DNA of 64,000 bases from Rotaria socialis (Eukaryota; Rotifera; Eurotatoria; Philodinida; Philodinidae). Below, piece after piece: positions 1-13,100 of this stretch (position 1 is its first letter; every line of letters begins with the position of its first letter). Both the position numbers and the translations under genes were made by a program. The notes below the pieces were generated by a model. That model saw only the letters and a program-made list of their open reading frames with translations. It was not told the DNA's origin and did no database searches. The stretch lies in contig CAJNYU010004448.1 in the NCBI GenBank assembly GCA_905331475.1, positions 1-64,000 of the forward strand. Direction: 5' to 3'.

Positions 1-319
1 TTGTTGTTGTTGTTGTTCTTATTTTCGATTTCATATGATTGTTTCTTTCTTTTGCTGCTTGTTAATGTATTTTATGTGCTGCATCGTAAAATTATTTAAA
101 CAAATAGACTAGTCGATTCTCATATGATGCATTACATAAAAAACATGGGGACCTGCTTAAATATTATCGGAATTGGGAAATAGATAAAATCAATTAACGC
201 AGTGTACTGATTTCGGAAAAAACCAAACGAACATTTTCAAACCCGAAACTAGATTTTATTTAGTAGTAATACGTAGAAAAGTAGATGAAGTATAAATATA
301 GTGTTTTTAGTAACAGACA
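1..319. other. Intergenic, starts in a TTG triplet run
   Basis: The window opens in a short run of TTG triplets. On the minus strand these would read as CAA (Gln), as they do inside the coding region at the other end of the window, so this could be the edge of a Gln-rich exon of a gene lying to the left, or a plain microsatellite. Nothing after about base 20 supports a gene. Confidence 0.3.
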
Positions 320-873
320 TATATGTTGGAGAGGAAATTAAAATTTTAATCTCACCTAGGGCAAATTAAATTTTTTTGTATTTTTTATATAATTTTCGAT
401 TTTTCTGAAATAGGTAAAAATGAATATTCATCTTGAGGTCTAGACAGGAATGTTTGTGCGAATGTCCATCATCTCTGTGGGTGTAGCTGTACAAAGTCAG
501 TTTGAATGCACAATATAAGTGCGGGTGAGGGTGAGGGCTTGATTAGTACGGGCTCACATCCTTCCACACTCACACTCACACCCACACCCACATATAGACC
601 CACATCCACCCACACCATCACATAAACAGTACATTTCTACCTATTTCAGAAAAATCGAAAATTATATAAAAAATACAAAAAAATTTAATTTGCCCTAGAT
701 GAGATTAAAATTTAAATTTCCCCTAGGGGAAATTTAAATTGCCCTGGATTCCCTAATCGACTCTCCCCCAGCGACTCCCCGGGGAGTCCCCGTAAAATAG
801 CGAAATCCCTAGGCACTCCCTGGGGATTCTTCTAGGGAGAGTTGACTAGGGTTTTAATTTCCGCTCCAACATA
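320..873. mobile_element. Foldback/MITE-like element with long terminal inverted repeats
   Basis: The left arm (about 320-416) is answered in inverted orientation in two pieces. Its outer part (ATATGTTGGAG.GGAAATTAAAA) pairs with about 850-873, and its inner part (the stretch ending CTGAAATAGGTA) pairs with about 638-712. The 137 bases between the two right-hand pieces (713-849) have their own palindromes and look like a second insertion. The centre (about 417-637) holds a GT/CA-rich simple sequence around 560-620 and no convincing ORF. No transposase is present, so the element is non-autonomous. A target-site duplication is not clear; TA or a few bases of CATAT are possible. The superfamily cannot be named from this. 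Confidence 0.75.
713..849. repeat. Palindrome-rich insert inside the right arm of the element
   Basis: This block splits the right terminal repeat of the surrounding element. It begins in a perfect 32-base palindrome (709-740, centred on CCCCTAGGGG) and contains a perfect 16-base palindrome, GACTCCCCGGGGAGTC (773-788). Its flanks also pair: CCCTAATCGACTCTCCC near 751 against GGGAGAGTTGACTAGGG ending near 851 (15 of 17). It is clearly more GC-rich than its surroundings. It could be a tiny foldback transposon or a product of hairpin-driven rearrangement. Confidence 0.6.
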
Positions 874-3800
874 TGCATTCAGTATATTGAAATAGAATTG
901 ATCTATATCAAATGTAATTATTTATTTAGTTTCTGTATCGGTAAGAAATCTTCAACGCTAATTTCACAGATTATTTGATGGAAAATTTAGGAATTGGAAT
1001 TGAAAAAATCATTTGTATATATACGTGTATATGCATATTTTATCATACTCGAAAATAACATGAACTCTTCAACGTCAAAATTCATTTTCTTTTCATCACA
1101 CAACCAGCCGTCCATAATAGTCGTAGAAGTGACTCATCAGCTGATGATGGATGAGTCATCAAAATAGCTCTTGTCAATTTTCATTTTATTTCATCATTTT
1201 TATTTTTTATACGAATTCACTTTCTTCAGTAAATACCAGTGCATTACTGTCGGATTACATTTTATGTTGAAAAACAAGGATTACTATGAAAATGGAGTAC
1301 ATCCCCTCGTCGAAGTCGAAACGAAGAAGCATGTAGTCTTGTATTCTGTATAATTTATGGAAGAATTATATATCAGTATGATATTTATCGTAACCTAAAT
1401 ATTAGTTTCTCATTCTGTGCTCTCTTGGTTTAGTGTAAAGGAGAAAACAATCGTTTTCTATTTTTATTTTACCTTCATCTTCATCTTCATTAAATCGTTA
1501 ATTGGTGGTACATGCATATTGTTGTTTTATATTTTTTTTTTCTGTTCTTGTGAGATATCTATCTGAAAATTTTTACATATGTTCGATTGAGATCAAAATG
1601 TGACTCAATTACGCTCAGCTATCCAAAACATGACCTCGTCACCTATTACTGAGGCTCAATTTACCATATCACGGATTACTGCTGATGAGCAAACATTGAA
1701 TGAAAGTATACTTAGACTGGATTGATTCATTCTTTAATATCTATTATATGTTATGTAATCATTAAATATACAACAGAAACTAAATTTACCAGATGATCAT
1801 TTTCTAAGAAAAAAACAAAATAAAACAAATAAACAATTCATTCAAATGTGTACATAGACAAGTAAATTGGTAGATAAAAAAATTCACTACAATTCATGTT
1901 TGTTTGTGAATTGAAAGATATAAGAAATAGAGCTTATAATGGAAGTATGTAATGATAAAATCGAATTCGACTTATTCAAGAAGGTAATAAATAAAGTAAA
2001 CTAGAAGCATTGATACGTTCATTCATGGATTCGTTTTTGTCTTTTCATCGGTCATTTAACTAACAGGACCTACAGCTTGATGAAGCCAAGTCTATATAGT
2101 TTCGAATTCTTTTTTTGGATAATCTAGATTTGCTTCACATTGCTTAGGAAATATATCAGCTATCGATATGAAAAAATGCACAATGCATTTATGAAAAGAA
2201 GAATGCTACAAAAGAAATTGGATTCGTCAGCCTAGAAAATCTCTAAGGATCTATTTGGAATGACAAAGAGATACATCCGGAATAATTACTTTATGAGTTG
2301 CAGCATAATAAAAAATGAGTAGAATTCTGACGAACACTGTCTTTTATATGTTTTTTGTTGTACGAAGAGCTAACACCACTGTTGGACCAATTGCAAAAAT
2401 GGAAAGATGGCTTGTGAATGATTGATAATCGGTACCGTGAATTTTACAGTACTGTTATAGATACTCCGTTATATAACGAGGATCAGTAGAATATTATCAA
2501 GTGACAATGATGTGGTATTACAACTATGATCCCCACTTCGTACTTGTACTATTCTCATTTTCACCTTTACAAATGATTTTTAATCATTAAGAGAAAGAGT
2601 ATAACCTTTTTCATTTTGAACGCCTATTGTACCGATGTTGTAGTCGACTATTGTATGCTAAGAATAAGAACAATACATGTAATAGGTTATCATTTGAAAA
2701 AATCGTATCATTTCATGTAGAAGTTGATTCTGTTATTTATATCATATTGTCAATAGAGTAAGCGTATTGCAGATGAATAGGTCCTATACTTCTATATTTC
2801 ACTGAAACACGTATAATTCAATTTCATTCAGAATATTTCATAAAGCTAGACAGCAGCATCGAATGAGTAATATGCTTTACCAATCTTAAAATAATAAACC
2901 TTCGCAGTCTGGTTTTGAAATTTTTTTATTTTTCTTCGATCGATGTTAACCAATTTTTTTATGTTTTTTGACAGAAAGATTGATTCAAAATTTTCATCAG
3001 AATTCATGAATTAAAATATCAGGAAACTAAAAATCAATGATAAGTATCAAAAGAATCTGTTTTTGAAGAACTTTTGTAACAACTAATAGGATCATAAACA
3101 ATAGCTTCTGTTTAACCGGCCGCCTATCGAATCTTCTAAACGTCTGAATAATAAATAACAGTACGAAAATATAAAGTCACACTTTATTTTACTATTCAAG
3201 ATTAAAACTATAATCACTTACTTTTTACTTTCAACTGTCAAATATTTATTCGTATACATATGTTGTATACGTTCATATCAATATCAAAATACTAGACTAA
3301 AAAAATCAATAAATAAAAATACATAGAAGCATCCAATTCGATCTGAATAAAACACAGAAGATTAAAAGCTATATTTGCCCATTATATGATAAAACCTTGT
3401 GCAAATAAAATAGTACTTGTTTTCAATGTACGATCAAGTAGCATTGTCTTACAATTTCAAAGCATGTTGACCAATAACTTGGTATGAAAACATCATTATT
3501 CTATCGCTCATCTTTTCATGAGTGAAACTAAACATTAAGAAAAGGCTTATCGCCAACGTTTATTGCAAATAATTTCGACACATCAAGATCTAGTGATTTT
3601 CAAATAAGTGTTAGTATTACAGTACGTGTATTAAATCAAATTTTGACGGTAAAACAAAAGGAAAAAAATCGATGTATTGTAAACTTCTCTAGGATCCGAT
3701 AAATCAGCTACGATACCAGTATACGTCCGCAAAATTTACCTTTTACATTTGATTGTGGAAAACTAAGTTGAGTATCAACAACCTAACTGATACTTCAAAT

Positions 3801-4180
3801 ATTCATCTTGAATAATGATTTAGTAACAGCTATTGTTTCCTTTATTACTTTTTTCTTAATATTCATAAAAGCGTAAGATCATAGGGATTTGTTGGATGAT
3901 TATGACTAACGTTATTGGAACTCATGTAGATATTTGAATCGATAGATAATTAAACAATGGTAGGGCAGCCATTATTATTTTTCGTATATCGAAAACGACT
4001 TTTATTAGTTTTTAATTATTCAATCATAAAGTGCCATATTTAACTGTTCATACAAACGGGGTTCATTACTGAGAACAGATTTTTACTGTTTGAATTCTTC
4101 AAGAACAATTGACTATATTTCTGTTGTATTCAATTTTTTTATTATTAAAACGTCACATAAGCGCTTTTGCTATACAATTG
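874..4180. other. Long stretch without a recognised gene
   Basis: No family was recognised on either strand. A coding-looking fragment at about 1592-1725 (plus) encodes a polar peptide ending LNESILRLD-stop and could be a terminal exon or a gene relic. A second short fragment near 2310-2410 reads in a coding-like way but is closed by stops on both sides. About 1690-1930 resembles about 14545-14775 at low identity. The rest is AT-rich sequence without visible structure. Confidence 0.4.
1690..1930 (+). repeat. Diverged dispersed repeat, copy A
   Basis: Reading both in plus orientation, TTATGTAATCATTAAATA and the following ACAACAGAAACTAAATTTACC resemble TTGCATAATCATTAAATAC and ACAATACAGACCAAGTTTCC near 14580-14620. 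Similarity continues through a shared GTTTGTT..GTGAATTGAAA.ATA-like stretch. The match is gapped and visibly diverged. This may be an old interspersed repeat or a segmental duplication. Confidence 0.35.
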
Positions 4181-7100
4181 AAATAGTAATGGTGGTTGTG
4201 ATGATATCGTCGAATTAAATGTCGTTGTTGTTGTATCCAATTTCAAAGATGAAAGATTACTTGCCGAGGCCGAAAAATGAATTAAATATTACAATTGTCG
4301 AATCGAATCGAAGTTGTATCATTCGTCCCAATCTCCGTTAGGAGCTCGATGTAAATCAGCGATTGGTTTATCTATTATTTCTACATACGTATGTTTTATT
4401 TGTAAAACAGAAAGCAAAACAAGATCAATCAAATAAATATAAAAGTGGAATAAATGCGATCAGTACTACATGTGAAAAGCAATAAATTTAAAGTGTATTA
4501 TCGTTTCAAGTTTCCTGATCGACATAATAATTGAATTTAAAAGTGATGACTTGAATTCTGCTTACCATAATAGCAGGTCTTTCGGGTGCATTCTGCAAAG
4601 AAAAGAATTATATAATAAAGTTAAATTCTATGATTCAGAATTGAAATGAATTTAATGTATATAAACAATGAAAAACGTTAAAATTCGAGGAGAAAAAACT
4701 CATTCGGGCATTCCTAGTCATTCCTAGCCATTCGAATGGCTCGGAATGAGATTTTTCCCCCCTTGTTAAAATTACTTATTTACTTGCCAAGAGATACTTA
4801 GCAAGGTCTCGCTGTTTATGAGCGCTCATATGGAAAGGCAGGTGTCGAATCATGTATTTGTTCTACTGGCGAATCTCGTCGAACTTCGTATGCCGAATAA
4901 TAGCTATTATTGAATGTGTCATCAACTATTTAGCGACATAAAGCATTAACTTTGTTTGATTTAATATATTGTTAACTTACTGGAGTCGTCTGCTTCAACA
5001 TGACGTCGTTTAGGCATTCTAACATCGACTCCACTCATATTTTTGATACCTTCCATTATACAATCAAGATAGTTTAAAATTTGATTTTGCTGAAAACATA
5101 TGTTTCAATATGATAAAACAAACCAATGAGAAAACTCACTTCATCACGTGTCGCTTTTACTTGATCACGAATTACTTGCACTTGACTTTCCAGTATTTGT
5201 ATTTTCTTTAGCACAACCTCTTGTGGACTATTACTAAATAGATCGAAGGTATACATTACAAGAATTTACTTTTTTTTCCGAAGAATCTACTTACATTGGC
5301 TCTTCATCAATTTCGCGTTCTTCGTTTAATTGTTCGCTGAGTTTCGAATGATTAAAATAATCATCAGCATAGGCATCTTCAGCTTTTTCGATAACAGAAG
5401 CAGATTGTTCGTTGTACTTTAGCTCTATAAGGAAAGAAACAAAAATAAATTAGAATCGATACAAAACAACAGATTTTATATCACTATATGTAGTTCGTTT
5501 TGTATGTTGATCATATATTTCTTGTAAACTATGTAATCTGCAACATCTTAACAATGTATATAGTACTAATCGCCAAACATGAGACAGAAGAATGAGTGGA
5601 GGTGGTAACGATGGTCGAGATAAATATTCGCATATTAGTTCATATCGTTGAAATTTCCAAATTTGATCGGTATTAGTATGAAGTCGATCGAAGATATAAC
5701 TAGAAAAAATTTTAAAAACTTGGAGAATATGAATTTTAAACTAGACTAATTGATGTTTGAGGCATTTTGTAAAAATCTGTTTCTCAGAAAATCAGAGTGA
5801 CCTCGGAAGAGTGTTTGATCATTCGATCAAATGATATATAGATTTGTTTACCAACTTCGAAATCTTCTCTTCGCAACAGACTATCTAAATACTTTCCAAT
5901 GAATGAATCATTTTAAATGTTAGCTGCCCGAAAAGGAGTGCTTCAACATGAGAGGTGAGAGCAGTTTTGACACGAAAAATAAGCAATACATGGAAGCTTT
6001 GTCTAATGGTCACATTAGGAGCGAGTATAGATAGAGCATTTTTTTTATGGATTTTGTCTGCAATCATATCTACAAAACATACTCAATTTGATAATTCTAT
6101 GTCACAGGAAACAATTTCATATTATGGAACTGATCGTAATGGGTTTCTTTATAACATTTATTAGTAGATTCATTCGGCATTTGTGATATATACAAGTAAT
6201 TTTAAAGTAAAAATGAATTCTAATTACATTTTATGATACATCTAATAATTAAAATAGAGATACGTAATCGTCATATGTTCATGAATAGAAAAAAGGCATA
6301 TTTTTTTCTTCTATTACAATAAAAACCTGATTGAGAATAGTAGAACACTAGAAATAAAAATATTCCGCCTGCAACGCACGTTAGTGGGCTATCCCCTAAA
6401 TTCCATTGTAAACTAATTGTAGAACTTTTCCAAAATCGTGAAAAATCTGCTTGAAAAAGTAAGTGTCATCTAGGATTTGATAGAATACTGTAGCCTTTCT
6501 ATAAGAACATTTTCGTTCAATACCTGAGCATTGCAATGAGTAAATTGACTAAAAGTACACTAACAATTGTCATATAAACAACGAGCAAAATAAATAGAGT
6601 ATAGCCATTGGCTTGATAATTTTCTGAAAAGAGATGAATCTCTATTTCTTCAAAAAACAAGAGTACTATTTTTTGTTTTCTTACTTTCAAATAATTCCAA
6701 TGAATTTAATTCTCCAAACATTTGCCAATAAGCGAGATTTATAATGTCGCGAGGTATATGCCAGCTAAATATCTTGGTACCGTAGATAAGACTGTGGAAA
6801 CATACACCAAATCCAAAAATAAATATACTCAATATCAGCATGAAAGATTTCAAATCATTTACCTTAAAATAATTTTTAGAAAAAGAAATAAATTCGAAAA
6901 GAACAGTTTCAAAGATTTATTTAATTACCATTTCACCAATCATAACAAGTTTTGGGCCCAGTCGTCTGATAGCTGCAAATATATCTAATGAACGAATGAA
7001 CCATAGGGTTAAATCGACCGATAAAGCAATGCGCGCTGCACAAAAGCCCTCTCCAGATGGAAGAAATCGAAGAACACAACCAACATAGAAAAGTAATATA

Positions 7101-10100
7101 GCTAGAACATCGAGCTTATTCCAAAATGGGCTAAAATAAGTTGTAAGTTTTTTATAAATCGACGGTGATTCTTGAGTGAGCAGCTATAAAAGGTTGGCGT
7201 TGAAAAATGTTAAATTAAATAAAGAAATATTGATATTACTTGTCGCAATTCTTCCCCAAGTAATGTTGAAACCCAAACGAAAAGGATGTATTCCTTAACA
7301 GCTGGTTGACCACGTTTTTGAAGTCCATATGGAGCTGTTGTTTTTATATTAGTCTCATTATTGTGATTCGATTGAGTTTTAGTTACGCTTTTCAAGTCTG
7401 CGACATTTTCAAGTTCATGGGACACTCCACATGAATCGAATGGAATATCATAAAGAGGGAAGAAATCACATAACAATAGATAGGTGAAAAGTAATAAAAA
7501 TGCCACATGACAATACTAAAAGAAGAAGACAATTAATTTTCAGATACAAAGCGATTGGTCAAATCTCTACACGATTAAAATATGAAACGCAATGTAGATA
7601 AAATTACTTATCACAATAACATTGCTTTATTTTATCTTTTTCTCAAAAGCAAATACTCACTATATTCTAAGCTAATCCTCGAAACATTGAAATGAGAAGA
7701 AGTTTACAAACTAGAACTATATGTCATTGATAGCTAGTCTGTAATTGTATGTCACCTATGACTATCAGTATTTATAACAAAAGGGGGTTGATGAGGTCGC
7801 TAATTTTATTTCTATATTTTAACGCTTTATTTAAATCGTGTTTCATAAAAATATTCGAATGAAATACTTACTAAACTGTATAGATATTTAACATATGGAG
7901 CACTTAGAAATTTAAAAATATCGCCAAAGTATTTCTTAACTCGAGTTGTGGTCCTAGAATTAAAGAATAGAAATAAATCAATCTTTTGTAATAAATTTGA
8001 ATGGTTCTATTTTTTTGATTATGAAATATTTCAAGCGTTAGTTCAGTTAATTAATATTGATTCTATAGCAAATAGAAGACGTTAGTGTTTATCAATTATT
8101 GTGTTTGTTACTTTTCAAAACGACCAGCATGTTTGGAATCTGCAGGACGAGGCTCTTTGATTGTAACATCATTGATTAAACCTGATGTAACATCGTCTGG
8201 TTCTCTAAAATAATAGTTATAAGAGAAGAATGAATGAACAATTGTAATTAATGAAATTTAAGCATTATGAAGAGCAGATACAATTCTAGTGTGTACGTTT
8301 CGATATGACACATTATTTACGCCGTAGTCATATATAAATAGTGAGTGAAATAATTGAAGCTGCAGGAAAAGAACAGTAGGCGCCATAGAAATATTAATTG
8401 TTTATTCCTTTCTTAGAAAATCAAATGTTCAATAAGTATACTTACATAAAAATATGTCTAGCTTTCAAAGTTTTTAAATCAAAACAAGTTTAGAAAATTA
8501 AACTAATACGATTTCAGAACTATCAAGTCTTGTGTACAGCTTTAACCATTCTGTCCGGCAGCACATAAAAGAAGACTGGGGATCGTCTATCTAAAGAAAT
8601 TTGCATAGAAGACACTACCTGCAAGACAAATGTGTTGAATCTGATGTTTCAGTTCGTTCCAAAAAATCGGAGGTACTGAGTAAGTTCTAGATATTTAAAA
8701 AAACATGAATGGCCGATAGAGAAAAAGGATAGTGAGAGATTACTTCTAGCAAAGTCTGCTGCTCAGTGACTTTAACTAGTTTGTCATGATAATGAAGAAA
8801 ACCACTGAACCAAGGCATAATTGTTGACAAAATGATCATCAACCCACTCTCTTCTTGATCAATATAGCCAAACCTGAATTAAAATGTTCGATATTTATTA
8901 GAAAACGAAAAGTTGGTTTGAATATACCAAATATTATTCAGGACTTCTTGAACTGCTCGATGACCAATAAATTGCTTAGCATTAGCTTTTATAGCTAAAT
9001 CTAACCACGTGACATTACCATACGCTGGCGTTTGTCTTATAATCGCTTCCGTACAAATATATGGATCACTTTGATGAAAACGATCAAGTATTTCTACAGC
9101 CCAACCTTCAAATTCATCAGCTTTTTCATAATAGCGATTGTCATGGTTTTTATGAGCATATTTTCGATAGACTAATGCTGCAACCAATGCAGCGCCTAAG
9201 TAAATATCTTCATATATATTCATGTTCATATTAGAAAAAGAATAAAATCTTACGTACAAATTTTATTTTTACAGCGTGCCCAAAATAGAAGATTAAGCTC
9301 ATGTCGATTTGTGATTACAGACCAGATAAAAAGTTCTTTGTCAACATCGATATGGCAATCGGAATGATCTATTTTTGATTCAATGAAAGAAAACAAAACA
9401 TTTTAATTTTATATCTGTTGAGAGCAACTGTCTTCTATAAATAACACATTCAAGGAAATTGTTTTCGCCTGAAACATACTGCATCATGAAGAGGATTCAT
9501 TTGTCGTACTCATCTCTTATAAATATCATCAGTTTCAATTAAAACACTCGAGAAGGTTTGCTGGTCATTATATCATATTTTTTTGGACACTGGCCAAGTT
9601 ACTGTGCTTTTATTTGATTTTTATAGACTCCTAATCTTCAGTAGAAAGTTTCTAGTCACTATGACGCTTCACAGTTGAGAGATACGTGAATCTGATCAGC
9701 TAATTCTACTTAAGAAGCTAATCTATTTCATTATATTACTAATACGAATAACTGCATGAATAAAATTTTCAATTGTTTACAATAATAGTCTTCCAGTGTT
9801 AGAGGCACACTGTAACGAAAAAAAACCAGTAGATTTGTAATCGAATCTTTGTTATGTTTCTTGCCTTTTCTGTGCCGTTTTCGGTTTCCTATATCTTCAC
9901 TTTTCGGATAAAAATATATTACGCATATAGGGATTACTTTAATGTCACATGATACAAATAGATAGTCACTCGTTAGAAGTAAACTATGCAATAAATTTTG
10001 ATGTTCCATAAACTCACTCAAACAGATCATAAAACTTATATTATCAATTCAATAATGAACATCAACTCAATGAATAATAAACCTCAACTTATTTGAAAAA

Positions 10101-13100
10101 AACTGACTTTCTATTGGTGGAATTTCAATACCTTCAGAAGCAGCTTCACTTTCACGTTGTGCATTTCTTCCGCATGGTACACAATAAGAAGATAGTGCAG
10201 GAATATTTAAACGAGTATCAGACGCTTGTTTTCCAGTGTTTAAAGCAGCATCAATATCAAATAAATCACCTATTAGTGGTTGAATTATGTGTTTGTAAAT
10301 TGTAAATAATGGAGCATCATGCAGAACTTTAATTGAACGAGGCTATTGAATCAAATAAAAAAAGCGAACTGGAATGAGCGAATAATTAATTGCATAACAT
10401 TACTATTTTCATGCTATTTTCATAAAGTAATAGAAGTTTACTTTGACTTCCAAATATATTTGTTAAAGGAAAATCATGGTCAAGAAATAATTTTACAAAG
10501 TCAGTTTGCTTTCGATTGAGTGCTTTCTCAAATAAATCAGTTAACAATGGATTCTGATTAGAAAAAAATACGATACAACATGAACGAAAAAAGAAATATT
10601 TTATTTTTCATACTTTCCAATCTTCCTCATCTGTCATGATAAGGTTTTTCACAATATCTGGACGTTTCCATTCCAAAGCTAGACGAAATTGCTCATATTT
10701 TCGGTTGTTGCATGTCGTAACCGATTCAGAACTCGAAGTAGCTTAACAAGAAGAAAAAAATAATAAAATTATTTCAGAGAAAAAACTCATGAATCATATT
10801 TGTTTTTATTTACCGTTTAATAAAGCTTTTAAAATAGCTACATCAATATCAGGCTCAACCGGATCACGCGGATTAAGACTGACAACGCTTAGAAAATTCC
10901 TTCGCGTCACAACGCATTCATAAACCAATTCGAAATAATCGACTGTTACAGACTCACGTTGCTTCAATTCAACTGTAGGTTTTTGCGCTTTTTTGCCAGG
11001 CTTGGCACCGGACTCACCACTAATGTCCGAAATAATGTCTTTGAGCGCTTTTTGAAGTTTATTTCTTAATTCATCATTATTTGTTTGGACAGTCGTTGGT
11101 TGTGTACTAAGTCATTAAAACAAATTTATATGGTGAAAGCGAGAAATCACTACGATGTTAGGATTCACATGAAAATTTGGTTAGTGACATCGCGTAAATA
11201 TTTCAGTAATGATAAAAACTTAGGAATAATTCAAAATCATTTATATAAATCTTTGAGCTGCAACTATCTAATAATCTAGTGCGATTTTGTTATTGGATTA
11301 GACAATAAGATCAAAATGTAACAGTTCAGTCTTTCATTCGCACAGAATTTCTTCTTGGTTAACATTTACAGTAGAATTTATTTCAAATAGATACAGTTCT
11401 ATTTAGTGGTAACACTCCTAACTTTATCTATTGAAAACGAAATCGATCGATAATCTACATCTCATAATGAGGTAAGTTTCTTTTTTCAGTTTTTATTTAC
11501 AAACGGAAATACAAAAAATTAAGAAAAGAGATTTCATCTCTGAACAGAAAAATATTTCGTGCATATAGTCTTTCATGAAAGGTTTTCTTTGCGTATGTTG
11601 TCGATATTACAATAAAATAACTAGATAAATCTTGATTTCAGTGAACCTGTCTATATATAACTTGAATACTATTGAATTCAACTAAACAGAAGTATGCTAC
11701 TTGATTAGTATTCAGTTCGAAAATTCTCAAATACTGTTGCTTACACTGATTTTACGAAACTCAAGAAAATTTCTAAAAACTTCTTTTTCCGATTACTTTT
11801 TAGTTGCTGCGCTATGTTTAGGCTGTGCAAGGCATCTATCGTAAACTTGTAATGCTTCAGCAAATAAATCACAGCAACGACCGGTTCCTTGAATAAAAAC
11901 AGCAGGGATGCTATTTTTAACAACAGCTTCATGAACTATAGAACACAGAAATAGAATTAATTTTAGTATTTTCCTGTAAAATGAACATCTGTATGAACCT
12001 GTTCGAACAGTATTTGGGCCACCTTCAACAACAAGTAGGACCACTGGTACTGGATCTATATAAAAAAAAAGAAACAAAGGTTATATATTTAATTAAGTAT
12101 GATTCTGACCTGATGGTTCTGGACGTGTCGATATACTTCTGGATGGACATCGAAGGGAATCCGTTAGATTTGGTGAAGGTTGCGGTGCAAAAAAACCTTC
12201 TGCAATAGCTCGCTCAAGATTCGCGCGAAACACTATTTCGCCACCATATTTTCTTTTAGTCCCATCGTTGATGAAAATGAACTCAGTATGATTAGGTTCA
12301 AGTGGTGCTTGACCTTTCTCTTCAGAACGGGCCTCTAAATAACGCACATTTCTTCCATGTACAAGTAGTTGATCACAATTCGATACACAGCCCCATGTTG
12401 CAATACCCTATTATCAATATAATCATATAGAATAAAAAAATTGAATTCAGGAAAATATGATTTACGATTATATGAATTGGACGCGAATTATTTGGATTTG
12501 TTGGAACGATGTCACCAACAAGTTTCATGATTCCTGTATTCATACCTCCTGTAATTATCCAAGCTCCTGAAAATAACATCAATATAATTAATGCAATACA
12601 AATAAAATCAGAAGCCTCTCTACTTAAACAAATTAAAAAAATTTTATGTTTTCCCGATCGTCTGTTAAATGCAGGATCGATATAAACCCAGGACATGCCT
12701 ACGCATTTTCGAATACAGATTTAGAAAACGTAAAATGAATCAGTGGTATAGTACTGGCAATACTTTTCCTTCGGAAGTCTGATAACAGAGAAAGTAAAAA
12801 AAAGTAATTAGCTATTTCTAATGGGGATAAGAGCAAACAAAATGATTTTTTGAGAGTTTTATGACTGATTCATTACTGCCTAATTAGAGATGTGACGCAT
12901 AACTATCCAATAATCCTCACAATAGACCGCACAGCTTAGCCTAGAAAAATATCTTGAGATAATACATAAAGGGCATACCAAAGTGGAGAGCTAGAATTCG
13001 AAACCGATTGCTCCACAGATAGTGATAGTACACTTCAGCCACTCATCATCTGTACAACGGGCATCTTAAACAGTTTCTTTTTTTTTATGTATGCATAGGA

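Noticed and set aside
2180-2410. Possible transposase or gene relic with LYEELTPLLDQLQKWKDGL
   Set aside because: The stretch is short, closed by stops, and matches no family I can name. It is mentioned only as part of the gene-poor region.
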